DNA of 64,000 nucleotides, taken from positions 1-64,000 of the forward strand of contig JBGSKQ010000058.1 of assembly GCA_041741095.1 (NCBI GenBank), given 5' to 3'. This document shows, one piece after another, positions 38,596-47,279 of the stretch; within the stretch, counting starts at the first letter, position 1, and every line of letters begins with the position of its first letter. The notes beneath the pieces were generated by a model. That model was not told the origin of the DNA. It worked only from the letters and a program-made list of their open reading frames with translations, and made no database searches. The translations under genes were made by a program, and so were the position numbers. Origin of the DNA: UBA6168 sp041741095 (lineage in GTDB: Bacteria > Bacteroidota > Bacteroidia > Chitinophagales > Saprospiraceae).

Positions 38596-38890
38596 AAAGT
38601 CCCGACGCCCCTTGTCATTGCCTGCGGCAAACCACAACGCCATGTGGGAAGTCCCGCCGTGATGTCGCAGATTGCTTGCTGCAATGACAAACGTGACGTT
38701 GCAGAATGAAGCGTCTTTTTTATCAAAGTTCCGACTCCCTTGTCATTGCCTGCGGCAAACCGCAACGCCATGAGGGAAGCTCCGCCGTGACGTTGCGGAT
38801 TGCCTACGGCAATGACAAACGAGACGTTGCGGAGCCTGTCCCGATTCTTCGGGATTGCCTGCGGCAATGACAAACATGACCTTGCGGAAC
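38596..38890. repeat. Tandem REP-like palindromic repeats
   Basis: Two direct units of about 105-110 bp (38596-38705 and 38725-38830) and a third partial one (to 38890). Each carries the inverted pair TTGTCATTGCCTGCGGCAA and TTGCCTACGGCAATGACAA, separated by a conserved CAACGCCATG...CCGCCGTGA core. A TCCCGATTCTTCGGGA palindrome lies in the third. The units fill most of the gap between the DUF4836 gene and purL. No coding function is visible. Confidence 0.8.
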
Positions 38891-39000
38891 AAAGCCTCGT
38901 TTGGCCATTCGCTCCCAAGAATAATCCCAAACGGAGCAACCCCTTCTCCAACTTGGATAAAAGCTTCCCTTTTTTCGACATTGACAGCTTCCGGCAGCTA

Positions 39001-39033
39001 TTTCACAAAACTTCCTTGAAGGTTTTATCTTTG
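39001..39033 (+). promoter_or_regulatory. Predicted Bacteroidota promoter of purL
   Basis: TTTC (39001-39004, one mismatch to TTTG), 21-bp spacer, then TATCTTTG (39026-39033), an exact TAnnTTTG. The ATG at 39060 follows after roughly 20 nt of leader. Confidence 0.55.
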
Positions 39034-39059
39034 CGCCTTTCTTAAACTTATCCTTTTCC

Positions 39060-41294
39060 ATGCAACTCACCGAACCTGACATTACCGACAAAACTGCCAA
39101 ACAACTGGGCCTGAACGAACAGGAATTTGAACAGATCCAAAAAGTGCTCAACAGGACACCCAATTTTACCGAACTCAGCATTTATTCCGTCATGTGGTCG
39201 GAGCACTGTTCCTACAAAAACTCCATCAAGTGGCTGAAAACATTGCCCCGTGAAGGCAAACGCTTGCTCGTGGAGGCCGGAGAGGAAAACGCTGGCCTTG
39301 TGGACATTGGCGACGGCCTGGCTTGTGCCTTCAAAATCGAATCGCACAACCACCCCTCCGCCATCGAACCATACCAGGGAGCGGCCACAGGCGTTGGTGG
39401 CATCCACCGGGATATTTTTACGATGGGTGCAAGGCCGATTGCGGCGCTGAATTCCCTCCGTTTTGGCAACCCCGACTTGAAACAAATGAAAAACCTCATA
39501 CGGGGCGTGGTGAAAGGCATCGGCGACTACGGCAACAGCTTCGGTGTGCCGACCGTGGCCGGGGAGGTTTATTTCAACGAATGTTACAACCAAAATATAT
39601 TGGTCAATGCCATGTCGGTGGGCGTGGTAAAACAGGGCGAAACGGTTTCCGCCAGTGCGGACGGCCCCGGTAACCCGGTTTTTATCGTTGGCTCCCGCAC
39701 GGGCAAGGATGGCATTCACGGCGCCACTTTCGCCTCCGCCGACCTCCATGAAGAAAGCCACGAAGACTTGCCTGCTGTACAGGTGGGCGACCCTTTCCAG
39801 GAGAAACTTTTGTTGGAAGCTTCGCTCGAAGCCATCAAAACGGGCGCTGTGGTCGGAATGCAGGACATGGGTGCAGCGGGCATCACTTGTTCTACCTCCG
39901 AAATGAGCGCCAAATCCGGCACGGGCATGATCATCAATCTCGACAAGGTGCCTACCCGCCAGAGCAACATGGAGGCCTGGGAAATCCTGCTGTCAGAAAG
40001 CCAGGAGCGGATGCTCATCGTGGGCAAAATCGGCGAAGAACAGCCGTTGTACGATGTGTTTGATAAATGGGACCTGGAATGTGTGCAAATCGGCGAAGTG
40101 ACCGACACAGGCATTTTGCAGTATTATTATCATGGTGAATTGGTGGCGGAGGTGCCAGCCGAATCCTTGGTGCTCGGCGGTGGTGCGCCTGTTTATGACA
40201 GGGACTACACCAAACCCGCTTATATGAACAAAATCGCCAGGTTCAACCCCAAACAGGTCAATACACCGAAAGACCTGAAGGCCACCGCTAAAAAGTTGTT
40301 TTCCGCTCCCAACCTCGTATCCAAACGCTGGGTTTATGAGCAATACGACAGCATGGTGCGCACCAACAGCATGAGTACCAATGCTCCTTCCGACGCTGCA
40401 GTCGTACGTATCAAAGATTCCAAAAAATCATTGGTGCTGACGGTGGACTGCAATTCGGCCTACGTCTTCGCTGACCCGTATATCGGTAGCATGATAGCAG
40501 TGGCAGAGGCTTCGAGAAACATCGTTTGTTCCGGTGGTACCCCTGTGGCCATTACCAATTGCCTGAATTTTGGCAATCCATATAATCCGGAGGTTTATTA
40601 CCAGTTTGTCAACGCCATCAAAGGCATGGGCGAAGCTTGCCGCAAGTTTGGGACGCCTGTGACCGGGGGCAATGTCAGTTTTTACAATCAATCTCAAGTC
40701 GGCGACCGAACGGAGCCGGTTTATCCGACGCCAACCATCGGCATGTTGGGTATCATGGATGAGCCATCCAACCAGATGACAATGGATTTCAAAAATGATG
40801 GAGACATCATCTACATGCTCGGCAATTCGTACAATGACCTCGGCAGTTCGGAATATTTACGCACGGTACACGGCATCCATTTTTCGCCACCGCCCAATTT
40901 TGACCTGTACGAAGAGTTTGAAGTGCAGAAGCATACCCGTAAGTTGATCAAAAACAACCTGATCAATTCCGCTCACGACGTATCGGACGGCGGCCTCTTC
41001 ACCTGCCTCATGGAAAGTGCCATAGCTGGTGGCCTGGGTTTCAACATCGAATCAGTCGAAACCTTCCGCAAAGACTGCTTTTTGTTCGGTGAAAGCCAAA
41101 GCCGCATCGTGATCAGCTTGTCGCCAGAGAAGGAGGACGAACTTCAAAACTATTTAATAAACAACAACGTTTCCTTCACTAAACTTGGCGAAGTTTTTGG
41201 AAATTCCGTGGTCATAGATGAAGAAAATTTTGGAAGTGTAAACGAATGGAAGCGAATCTATGACGAAACCCTGGAAGCGAAAATGGAAGCCTAA
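39060..41294 (+). CDS. purL: Phosphoribosylformylglycinamidine synthase, small PurL type
   Basis: A 744-residue ATP-dependent enzyme of purine synthesis that converts FGAR to FGAM. Key motifs are SIYSVMWSEHCSYKNS, the ATP and substrate region FKIESHNHPSAIEPYQGAATGVGG and DMGAAGITCSTSEMSAKSGTG. HDVSDGGLFTCLMESA lies in the second AIRS-like half. The length is that of the small PurL, which needs separate PurS and PurQ subunits. Neither is in this window. Confidence 0.93.
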   Translation: MQLTEPDITDKTAKQLGLNEQEFEQIQKVLNRTPNFTELSIYSVMWSEHCSYKNSIKWLKTLPREGKRLLVEAGEENAGLVDIGDGLACAFKIESHNHPSAIEPYQGAATGVGGIHRDIFTMGARPIAALNSLRFGNPDLKQMKNLIRGVVKGIGDYGNSFGVPTVAGEVYFNECYNQNILVNAMSVGVVKQGETVSASADGPGNPVFIVGSRTGKDGIHGATFASADLHEESHEDLPAVQVGDPFQEKLLLEASLEAIKTGAVVGMQDMGAAGITCSTSEMSAKSGTGMIINLDKVPTRQSNMEAWEILLSESQERMLIVGKIGEEQPLYDVFDKWDLECVQIGEVTDTGILQYYYHGELVAEVPAESLVLGGGAPVYDRDYTKPAYMNKIARFNPKQVNTPKDLKATAKKLFSAPNLVSKRWVYEQYDSMVRTNSMSTNAPSDAAVVRIKDSKKSLVLTVDCNSAYVFADPYIGSMIAVAEASRNIVCSGGTPVAITNCLNFGNPYNPEVYYQFVNAIKGMGEACRKFGTPVTGGNVSFYNQSQVGDRTEPVYPTPTIGMLGIMDEPSNQMTMDFKNDGDIIYMLGNSYNDLGSSEYLRTVHGIHFSPPPNFDLYEEFEVQKHTRKLIKNNLINSAHDVSDGGLFTCLMESAIAGGLGFNIESVETFRKDCFLFGESQSRIVISLSPEKEDELQNYLINNNVSFTKLGEVFGNSVVIDEENFGSVNEWKRIYDETLEAKMEA

Positions 41295-41459
41295 TAGTTA
41301 TGATTGGATGGCTATACGGTTTTTATGGCTAATGCTTTTTAGATAGCCACATTTGAAATAGATGTTTGCATAAGCGCATGTTTTTGATAAGCATTAAAAT
41401 GACCTCAATGACCAATGACTTTTAATGACGTTTTTCTATAACTCAATACTCGATAACTT

Positions 41460-42608
41460 ATGAGAAGCAAGTTTTTATTTCTCCTCACTTTTTCTGTTTC
41501 ATTTCTTTTTTATCAATGTGCCAAAGATGGCAATTCCGGCGGCCTCACGATCAGCGGCAAAATCAACAATGCCGGGAACATGCAGGTCTATCTGGACAAA
41601 TTGGGCATCAGCCCGACCAGTGCCAACCTCGTTGTGGGCAAAGCGGATGCCGATGCCAGTGGCAATTTCGAATTCGATTTGCCACAAAAACTATCGGAGG
41701 GCATTTATCGCCTGCGGGTCGGCGAACAAAAGTTGAACCTCATTTTGGACGGCAAGGAATCCGACATCACCGTGAACGGCGATTTGGCCAACCTCAACCA
41801 ATTTAATTATGAAGTAACAGGCTCGGCCAGTTCTATCGCCTACCGCAATGTCATCCAAAAGCTCATTTCCCGCCAAATGGACGCCGACGGGATACGTGCT
41901 TTTGTTGACACAACGGCCAATCCAATGACCGCCGTTTATGTGGCAGCTCAAGCTTTGGGAAACAATACCTCGCTCATGGACATCCACGAGCGGGCGAAGG
42001 CAAGGCTCATCCAGGCTTACCCTGCCAGCACCTACAAAGACGAATACGAGGCGCACCTCGCTTCCCTCAAACAAGCTGCCGTGAATCCCGGTGGCGGCAA
42101 TGGTTTTAACTTCGTGGAAGAAGGAAGCCGCCAGCCCGCACCCGAAATCAAATTGCCCAGCCCCAACGGCAAGCAATACGCACTGTCCGACCTGAAAGGC
42201 AAAGTCGTGCTGCTCGACTTTTGGGCCAGTTGGTGCGGTCCCTGCCGCCGGGAAAACCCCAATGTGGTCAGGATTTACAACCAATACAAAGACCAGGGCT
42301 TCACCGTTTTCAGCGTTTCGTTGGACGGCCTTGATTCCCGCCAGATGGCTGCCTACCAAAACGACAAAACCCAAATCAACCAAGCCATAGAAGACTCCAA
42401 AAAGCGCTGGAAAGAAGCCATTGCCAAAGACGGCCTTGTATGGGACTACCATGTGAGCGACCTGAAAAAGTGGGAATGCGAACCAGCCCGCCAATATGGC
42501 GTGAGCAGCATCCCCCGCACTTTTATGATTGACAAAGAAGGCAAAATTGCCGCCGTCAACCTGCGTGGCGCCGAACAGATTGAAGAAGCATTGAAGAAAT
42601 TGCTGTAA
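41460..42608 (+). CDS. TlpA-like thioredoxin-fold lipoprotein with DUF4369 N-terminus
   Basis: 382 residues with a lipobox (FLFYQCAKDG). Residues ~25-120 form a DUF4369-like beta domain (ISGKINNAGNMQVYLDKLG). A linker follows, and then a C-terminal TlpA/ResA-type thioredoxin domain with the redox motif WASWCGPCRREN and the cis-Pro SSIPRTF. It probably reduces disulfides in the envelope, for example during cytochrome maturation. It is a single gene with a strong terminator just after it. Confidence 0.88.
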   Translation: MRSKFLFLLTFSVSFLFYQCAKDGNSGGLTISGKINNAGNMQVYLDKLGISPTSANLVVGKADADASGNFEFDLPQKLSEGIYRLRVGEQKLNLILDGKESDITVNGDLANLNQFNYEVTGSASSIAYRNVIQKLISRQMDADGIRAFVDTTANPMTAVYVAAQALGNNTSLMDIHERAKARLIQAYPASTYKDEYEAHLASLKQAAVNPGGGNGFNFVEEGSRQPAPEIKLPSPNGKQYALSDLKGKVVLLDFWASWCGPCRRENPNVVRIYNQYKDQGFTVFSVSLDGLDSRQMAAYQNDKTQINQAIEDSKKRWKEAIAKDGLVWDYHVSDLKKWECEPARQYGVSSIPRTFMIDKEGKIAAVNLRGAEQIEEALKKLL

Positions 42609-42630
42609 ACACAATTTCATCATAATAGAA

Positions 42631-42674
42631 AAAAATGGCCGTCTTCCTTTTATTGGAAGACGGCCATTTTTTTT
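42631..42674 (+). terminator. Terminator of the TlpA-like gene
   Basis: A 17-bp perfect stem (42631-42647 pairing with 42655-42671), a 7-nt loop and a T-run to 42674. The A-rich 5' side makes it a possible bidirectional terminator. Confidence 0.88.
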
Positions 42675-42711
42675 ACCCCAAAATATATTGGCAAAAAAGG
42701 CCTAAGTGAAT

Positions 42712-42765
42712 GATGAACTATAAATAGCTTGTCCCGAATTTACTTCGGGAATGAACGATGAACTT
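42712..42765. repeat. 54-bp dispersed repeat, copy 2
   Basis: Identical to 19136-19189, same orientation. It starts a 700-bp stretch (42675-43406) that has no gene but several unrelated palindromes. Confidence 0.9.
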
Positions 42766-42873
42766 GCAAAGCCTTGATTAGCAGTTATTTTGTAAATCAA
42801 TGTGGCGTATATTATTTTTCTAATTTCACTAATAAACGAGTTCGGATTTAATTTCCATTATTCTGTAAGTTCC

Positions 42874-42943
42874 GATTTCGACCGGGAAACCAACCATGTT
42901 AAGGTTTCGAAACCCTAACAGGGTTGGTTTCCCGGTCGAAATC
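42874..42943. repeat. 70-bp near-perfect palindrome
   Basis: The 22-bp outer arms (42874-42895 and 42922-42943) are perfectly complementary. The 26-bp centre is itself almost self-complementary (GTTAAGG...CCCTAAC). It has no T-run and codes for nothing obvious. Confidence 0.9.
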
Positions 42944-43046
42944 AAGCACGAACGGAATTCAAATTATTATATTCCACGCTAATAGCGTTTTCCCGAAAAA
43001 TCGGGACAAGTAATGCAAATCATATTTTGCCCCTCCTCGCCGCCTT

Positions 43047-43098
43047 TCCCGATAGCTATCGGGAGCTCGTCGGGGGAGGGTTCCGATAGCTATCGGAA
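43047..43098. repeat. Two 18-bp TCCCGATAGCTATCGGGA-type palindromes
   Basis: The perfect palindromes are 43047-43064 and 43081-43098, 16 bp apart. Related forms occur at 44549, 44613, 47092 and inside hsdS at 59229. Confidence 0.85.
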
Positions 43099-43202
43099 TT
43101 GCGGCGTTCCGCCCCAAACCCCTGTTTCAAAAAAATGGGAAAAACTTAAATTACGCTGTATTCATTGTGGTGAAATAAATTAATTGATTGAAGTGATGGG
43201 CA

Positions 43203-43288
43203 GGAATAAGGTGACACCTCAATAGGGCCGCAAGGATCGAGCATTTAAAGTAGGTTTTGATGGCCCTTTTGAGATGTCATCTTATTCC
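43203..43288. repeat. Long imperfect inverted repeat
   Basis: The 27-bp arms (43203-43229 and 43262-43288) have three mismatches, at least one of which still allows G-U pairing in RNA, around a 32-bp loop. It is a stable hairpin of unknown role. Confidence 0.8.
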
Positions 43289-43303
43289 TTCGTAATAATT
43301 TAA

Positions 43304-43398
43304 GCCACGAATTAACACAAATTTGCACTAATTAATTCGTGCAATTCGTGGCAAAAAAAATATAAGCTACGAATTATCCCTAATTAATTCGTGGCTAA
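43304..43398 (-). terminator. Tandem CACGAATTA hairpins, terminator of the downstream minus-strand gene
   Basis: There are two related hairpins: 43304-43352, and 43365-43396 with a 12-bp stem and one G-T pair. On the minus strand the second lies just after the stop of the helical-protein gene and is followed by TATATTTTTTTT, so it should terminate that gene. Confidence 0.65.
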
Positions 43399-43406
43399 AA
43401 AACTCA

Positions 43407-44171
43407 TCAACTACCACCTGCCACAGGTTGCGAATCATTGGCCGGGACTACCGACGATTGATTGGAGGGCGTAGCAGCAGGCATGTCTTGGGAAGACTCC
43501 ATAGGAGAATTAGTATCACGGCTGCGGGAACCCATTGAATAGTTCACACGGGCATTGGTGTACACATTATAAAACTCTGGAGTCTTTTGCTGCTGTGTCA
43601 GCATCAAATCGTCTATATCTTCGAGTGTTCCATTCGCTTCGTCAATGGTTTCCCACAAAGACTCCCGTATCGTTTTGTTGCCCACCTTTTTGCTGCTCAC
43701 CTTGGGGCTAAGGCTTTTGAATTCCACGACAGCCGTATTCAGATCCGCCAAATTGTTGGCCGTGATGTCGTAGTCCTGCAAGGCTGTGGCCAGGCTATTG
43801 GCCAGGGCGTATATGGACTGCGATAGTTCCAGCAACTCCTTGTCACGCATGTTTTTGAGCTTGGATACCTTGGAGCGGGCCTTCTCTTTCAGGCTGTGGT
43901 CGGAAATGGAGGCGCCATAAGCCCTGATGGCCCCACTGACGCCCGACAGCAATGTAGCCAATTGCTCCTTGCACTGCTTTTTGTTTTTGGTAATGCCCTT
44001 GGTGCCCTCTGTCAGGGACTGGATTTTCAGGTCAATGCTTTCCTTGCTGGACCGGAACTTGGTCACGAATTGCAGCAGGGCAGGTACCGCTGCCACGACT
44101 TGTTGATGGGACTTGAAAACCTCGTCCACATTGGCGAACATGTTGGTCTTTTCGATGATTCTTTTATTCAT
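43407..44171 (-). CDS. Helical protein of unknown function with disordered tail
   Basis: 254 residues. The first ~205 are almost wholly alpha-helical and highly charged. They end in the phrase TPEFYNVYTNARVNY, and a Ser/Pro/Asn-rich low-complexity tail follows. It has no signal peptide. The central part (KLKNMRDKELLELSQSIYAL onward) aligns without gaps to the protein at 11440-12141, suggesting a shared fold and distant paralogy. I do not recognise a characterised family. It sits alone between two palindrome-rich gaps. Confidence 0.75.
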   Translation of the reverse strand: MNKRIIEKTNMFANVDEVFKSHQQVVAAVPALLQFVTKFRSSKESIDLKIQSLTEGTKGITKNKKQCKEQLATLLSGVSGAIRAYGASISDHSLKEKARSKVSKLKNMRDKELLELSQSIYALANSLATALQDYDITANNLADLNTAVVEFKSLSPKVSSKKVGNKTIRESLWETIDEANGTLEDIDDLMLTQQQKTPEFYNVYTNARVNYSMGSRSRDTNSPMESSQDMPAATPSNQSSVVPANDSQPVAGGS

Positions 44172-44534
44172 CGGAATAACAGTTTAGAATGCGTGCTCGG
44201 GGGGATTTTGGGTTCTCCGGACAGCGCAAATAGTGAAAGAATAGGTCGGCAGTTATGTTTCGAGACTAAGATGGCAACCCTTCAAAAAAGGCCCGCCCAT
44301 CCGCCCGCCATCCCTGCCAACCGGATGATATATTACTGTTTATTCAGATTTAAAGACTTTGCCAATTTGTTTGTTTAAAGAAGAATACATGAAAATTTTT
44401 CTTGTTGGAAGTTTTAAATACCTGAAAAAGCATTGGTGGGGTAATAATGTGAAAGTGCCTTTACTTGTAGAATAAACTGCTTTATAGATAGTCGCATTAG
44501 AAATTGATGAACGTAATTTGCCAATAGCAGGTAT

Positions 44535-44634
44535 TTTCGTCCCGATAAGAATTGGGAGGAGGGGTTATCAAACCCCGGCGTGCTGAGACTCCGGGGTTTG
44601 ATAACCCTTCCTCCCGATTGCTATTGGGACGAAA
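44535..44634. repeat. 100-bp inverted repeat
   Basis: The 44-bp arms (44535-44578 and 44591-44634) have five mismatches and a 12-bp loop. Extra complementary ends, AGCAG and CTGCT, lie just outside. The rest of the 44172-44857 gap carries no gene I can support. Confidence 0.85.
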
Positions 44635-44770
44635 AAGTCTGCTATAAATTTTAAATACATTCAACTATATATGTGCAAAAGTGTAGCTACAGGCATACGG
44701 CAGCCAGTATTGTTATCTTTCGGGAAGCAAAGGGGCCTTTTCCCGATAGATAGTTAGGCGTGAAGTATAG

Positions 44771-44806
44771 GCGAGTATAATTGACAGGTGATGCGCCAGC
44801 GGACCG
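44771..44806. repeat. Degenerate intergenic repeat, copy 1
   Basis: The core ATTGACAGGTGATGCGCCAG and the following CGG match 21 of 23 bp of the copy at 47762-47784. Confidence 0.6.
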
Positions 44807-44857
44807 GGAAGACATTCTACTACTGTTTCGCCAGTATCTTTTCAACCCAATAATTTG

Positions 44858-46813
44858 TTACTCTCCAAAATCACTTATCGGTACTTCCCCAACCAATGCT
44901 TCCATGTCCTTCCACCTTGGGTCGTCCCGCAGCGGGGCGAGATACTTATCGGTGCGGAACATCATCGAATCGCCCACCTTGTTGCGGATGGATTTTTCCA
45001 GAAAATGAAAAGCTTGATCGAAGTCTCCAAAGCAAGTGTACAGCGTCATCAAGTCAATAGAATGCCCTACGGACCTTTTCTCCAGTTCCAATAGCTCTTG
45101 TAGGTAGGCTGCTGCTTTTTCCTTTTTGCCTGTTTTAAAATAAACCCAACCCAAGCAAGTAGAACGGTGCAGGCGGTAGGCCAGGGCAGGTTGCAGTTTT
45201 TCAAAAATGGCCAGGGCATCGTCGTATTTCGCCTGCATGGCATACGTCCAACCGATGTACTCCCAAGCGGTGCGGTGATTGGGGGCCATTTCCGTCACTT
45301 TTTGCAGGTAGGGCAAGGCCCGGTCGTACTCGCCGTTCCAATAGTAGGCGATGCCCATGAAAAAAATCATTTCGAGCGACTTGGGGTCAATGGCCAGCCC
45401 CTTCTCATGGATTTCAATAGCGGCTTTCAGATCGCCGCTGATGTAAAACATGGTGGACTTTGCATGGTACAGGCTGGCGTAATTGGGAAAAAGTTCCAGC
45501 CCTTTTTTGATAACGGCCACTGCGCCCGCCCAATCCCATTTAAAAAATATCTCGAAAACGGCCTGTGAAAAATTGGCCTCCGCCGTTTCCACGCCTAGTT
45601 CTTTGGTGCGTTCGATGTGGTACATTGCTTTTTGGTGCGCCTCTTCCCAGGTCAGCACCGTTCCCCATGCCTGGAAGAGATAGCAAAGCCCCATTCGGGC
45701 ATGGGGCAGCCCAAAATCAGGCTGCATCTCAATGGCTTTTTGGAAAAAGGGGATGGCCATGCCCATCGCCTGGTCGTTCCCGAATTGGTTGAAATAATAC
45801 AGGCCCCGCAAGTAGGTCTCATAAGCTTCCATGTTCATCGTGGGGGCCGTCACCATTTTTTCCTGGTGTTCCGCTTCGCTGAGATGTTGGCGAAGGCGGT
45901 TGGTGATAGTAGAGGCGATTTCATCCTGTACCTCGAAAATATCCTCCAGGGTGCGGTCGTAGGTTTCGGAAAAAAAGTGGTAGCCGTCCACGCTGCTCAC
46001 GAGTTGGGCCGTGATGCGCACTCGGTTGCCTGACTTGCGGACACTACCTTCCAGGATGTGGGCCACGCCCAGTTGGGTACCGATTTCCCGCACGTCCATG
46101 TTTTTGCCCTTAAAAGAAAAAGAGGAAGTGCGGGCCGTAACCAGCAGCCCTTCCACTTTCACCAGTGCGTTCAAAATTTCCTCGGATATGCCATCGCTGA
46201 AATATTCGTTTTCCAGGTCGCTGCTCATGTTGACGAAGGGCAGTACGGCGATGGATTTTTTATTTTCCTTCACTTTGCCTTTCAGTTCAGAACGATCCGG
46301 CACTTTGATGCCCGTGTTCGTCACGGCAAATATCTCTACCGGATCCTTGATGTTTTTAAATTCAAAATGGCCGACAGATTTGGTGGAGAAACTACTGTGG
46401 TTCTTTATTGCAAAATTCAGCTTGTCAGAAATCAAAATACATCCCGCCACCCCCAACGATTCCACCCTGGAGGCGAGGTTCACGCCATCGCCATAGACAT
46501 CGTTTTCTGCAAAGACAATATCGCCCAAATGGATTCCAATGCGGAGCGGGACTCCTATAGCTTTGTCTTCCTGAAAGCATCGCTGCATGGCGATGGAGCA
46601 TTCTACCGCTTCCACAGCGCTTTTGAAAATGCTCAGGGTACCATCGCCGTAGTATTGAAGTACCTCGCCGTAACAACGTTCGTGTTCTTTTTGAAAAACC
46701 TCCCTGTGGCGCTGCCGTACGGCGGCAGCGGCGGTTTCGTTTTCGTGCATCATGGCCGTGTAGCCGACGATGTCGGTGAACATGATGGCGGCGAGTTGTC
46801 GGCTGTTAGTCAT
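44858..46813 (-). CDS. Class III nucleotide cyclase with TolB-like and TPR domains
   Basis: 651 residues. An N-terminal class III cyclase domain (~1-175) is followed by a TolB-like N-terminal domain (IAVLPFVNMSSDLENEYFSD, ~215-330) and a C-terminal array of TPR-like repeats. Metal-binding Asp14 (FTDIVGYT) and Asp57 (YYGDGT) and the transition-state pair Asn112/Arg116 (GVNLASR) are present. Specificity Asp105 is kept, but the usual Lys of KxxGD is Gln53. It therefore probably makes a cyclic nucleotide (cAMP if active), with the TPR part sensing or scaffolding. The ATG at 46813 begins the conserved domain. Confidence 0.85.
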   Translation of the reverse strand: MTNSRQLAAIMFTDIVGYTAMMHENETAAAAVRQRHREVFQKEHERCYGEVLQYYGDGTLSIFKSAVEAVECSIAMQRCFQEDKAIGVPLRIGIHLGDIVFAENDVYGDGVNLASRVESLGVAGCILISDKLNFAIKNHSSFSTKSVGHFEFKNIKDPVEIFAVTNTGIKVPDRSELKGKVKENKKSIAVLPFVNMSSDLENEYFSDGISEEILNALVKVEGLLVTARTSSFSFKGKNMDVREIGTQLGVAHILEGSVRKSGNRVRITAQLVSSVDGYHFFSETYDRTLEDIFEVQDEIASTITNRLRQHLSEAEHQEKMVTAPTMNMEAYETYLRGLYYFNQFGNDQAMGMAIPFFQKAIEMQPDFGLPHARMGLCYLFQAWGTVLTWEEAHQKAMYHIERTKELGVETAEANFSQAVFEIFFKWDWAGAVAVIKKGLELFPNYASLYHAKSTMFYISGDLKAAIEIHEKGLAIDPKSLEMIFFMGIAYYWNGEYDRALPYLQKVTEMAPNHRTAWEYIGWTYAMQAKYDDALAIFEKLQPALAYRLHRSTCLGWVYFKTGKKEKAAAYLQELLELEKRSVGHSIDLMTLYTCFGDFDQAFHFLEKSIRNKVGDSMMFRTDKYLAPLRDDPRWKDMEALVGEVPISDFGE

Positions 46814-47129
46814 GATTGGGTCGCATTGGTATGCTGGCGAATATGGGGATAAGTTTTGGAATCTGGTAGAGATAGGCCAGCATACTTGGCACCAGCGCCT
46901 AATTGTCTTGTTTTGCGACAGGTTGGATAAGTTTAGGCTTTGCAACCGTGCAAAATACTAGGTGATGCGAACGTAGGGTTTCAAAAGACCTCGGTAGTGC
47001 TGTATTTGTATCAGAAATTTAAAAAGCAGCCATATTCGACCCGCTCGCCCATAACAGCCCATCAAAGGAACGGCACTGCTCGCCACGCCCCGATAGCTGT
47101 CGGAAGCAACCTTAGCCCGTATGATAGCA

Positions 47130-47192
47130 CAGCCCACCACGAGCAGTGGTGTTTTTCAACAAACGGAACAGATAATACACCAACAGGCTGGC
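47130..47192. repeat. Degenerate intergenic repeat, copy 3
   Basis: ACGAGCAGTGGTGTTT and the following ACAGATAATACACCAACAGG align with the unit at 47735-47786 (ACGAGCAGGGGCGTTT...ACAGATTATGCGCCAGCGG). This is the most diverged of the three. The remaining 46814-47279 gap shows no gene. Confidence 0.45.
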
Positions 47193-47279
47193 TGTCGCAT
47201 GTTTTTGAGTAGCTTTGGCGCACACCGCCGCCAAAGCTGAACGTCATAGACAATTCAATTGAACCAAGCTATCAATACG

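Noticed and set aside
39048..39761. 237-codon minus-strand ORF opposite purL
   Set aside because: It lies fully inside the strongly conserved purL gene and its product has no recognisable features. It is a codon-bias shadow.
42675..43406. CRISPR array
   Set aside because: The repeats differ from one another and have no regular spacing or spacers, and no cas genes are in the window.
44660..44759. Integron attC-like site (ATTCAAC ... GTTAGGC)
   Set aside because: Both ends fit the loose core consensus, but they are not complementary to each other and no integrase or cassette array is present.
46058..46852. 264-codon plus-strand ORF opposite the cyclase gene
   Set aside because: The minus-strand frame encodes clear cyclase and TolB-like motifs; the plus product has none.
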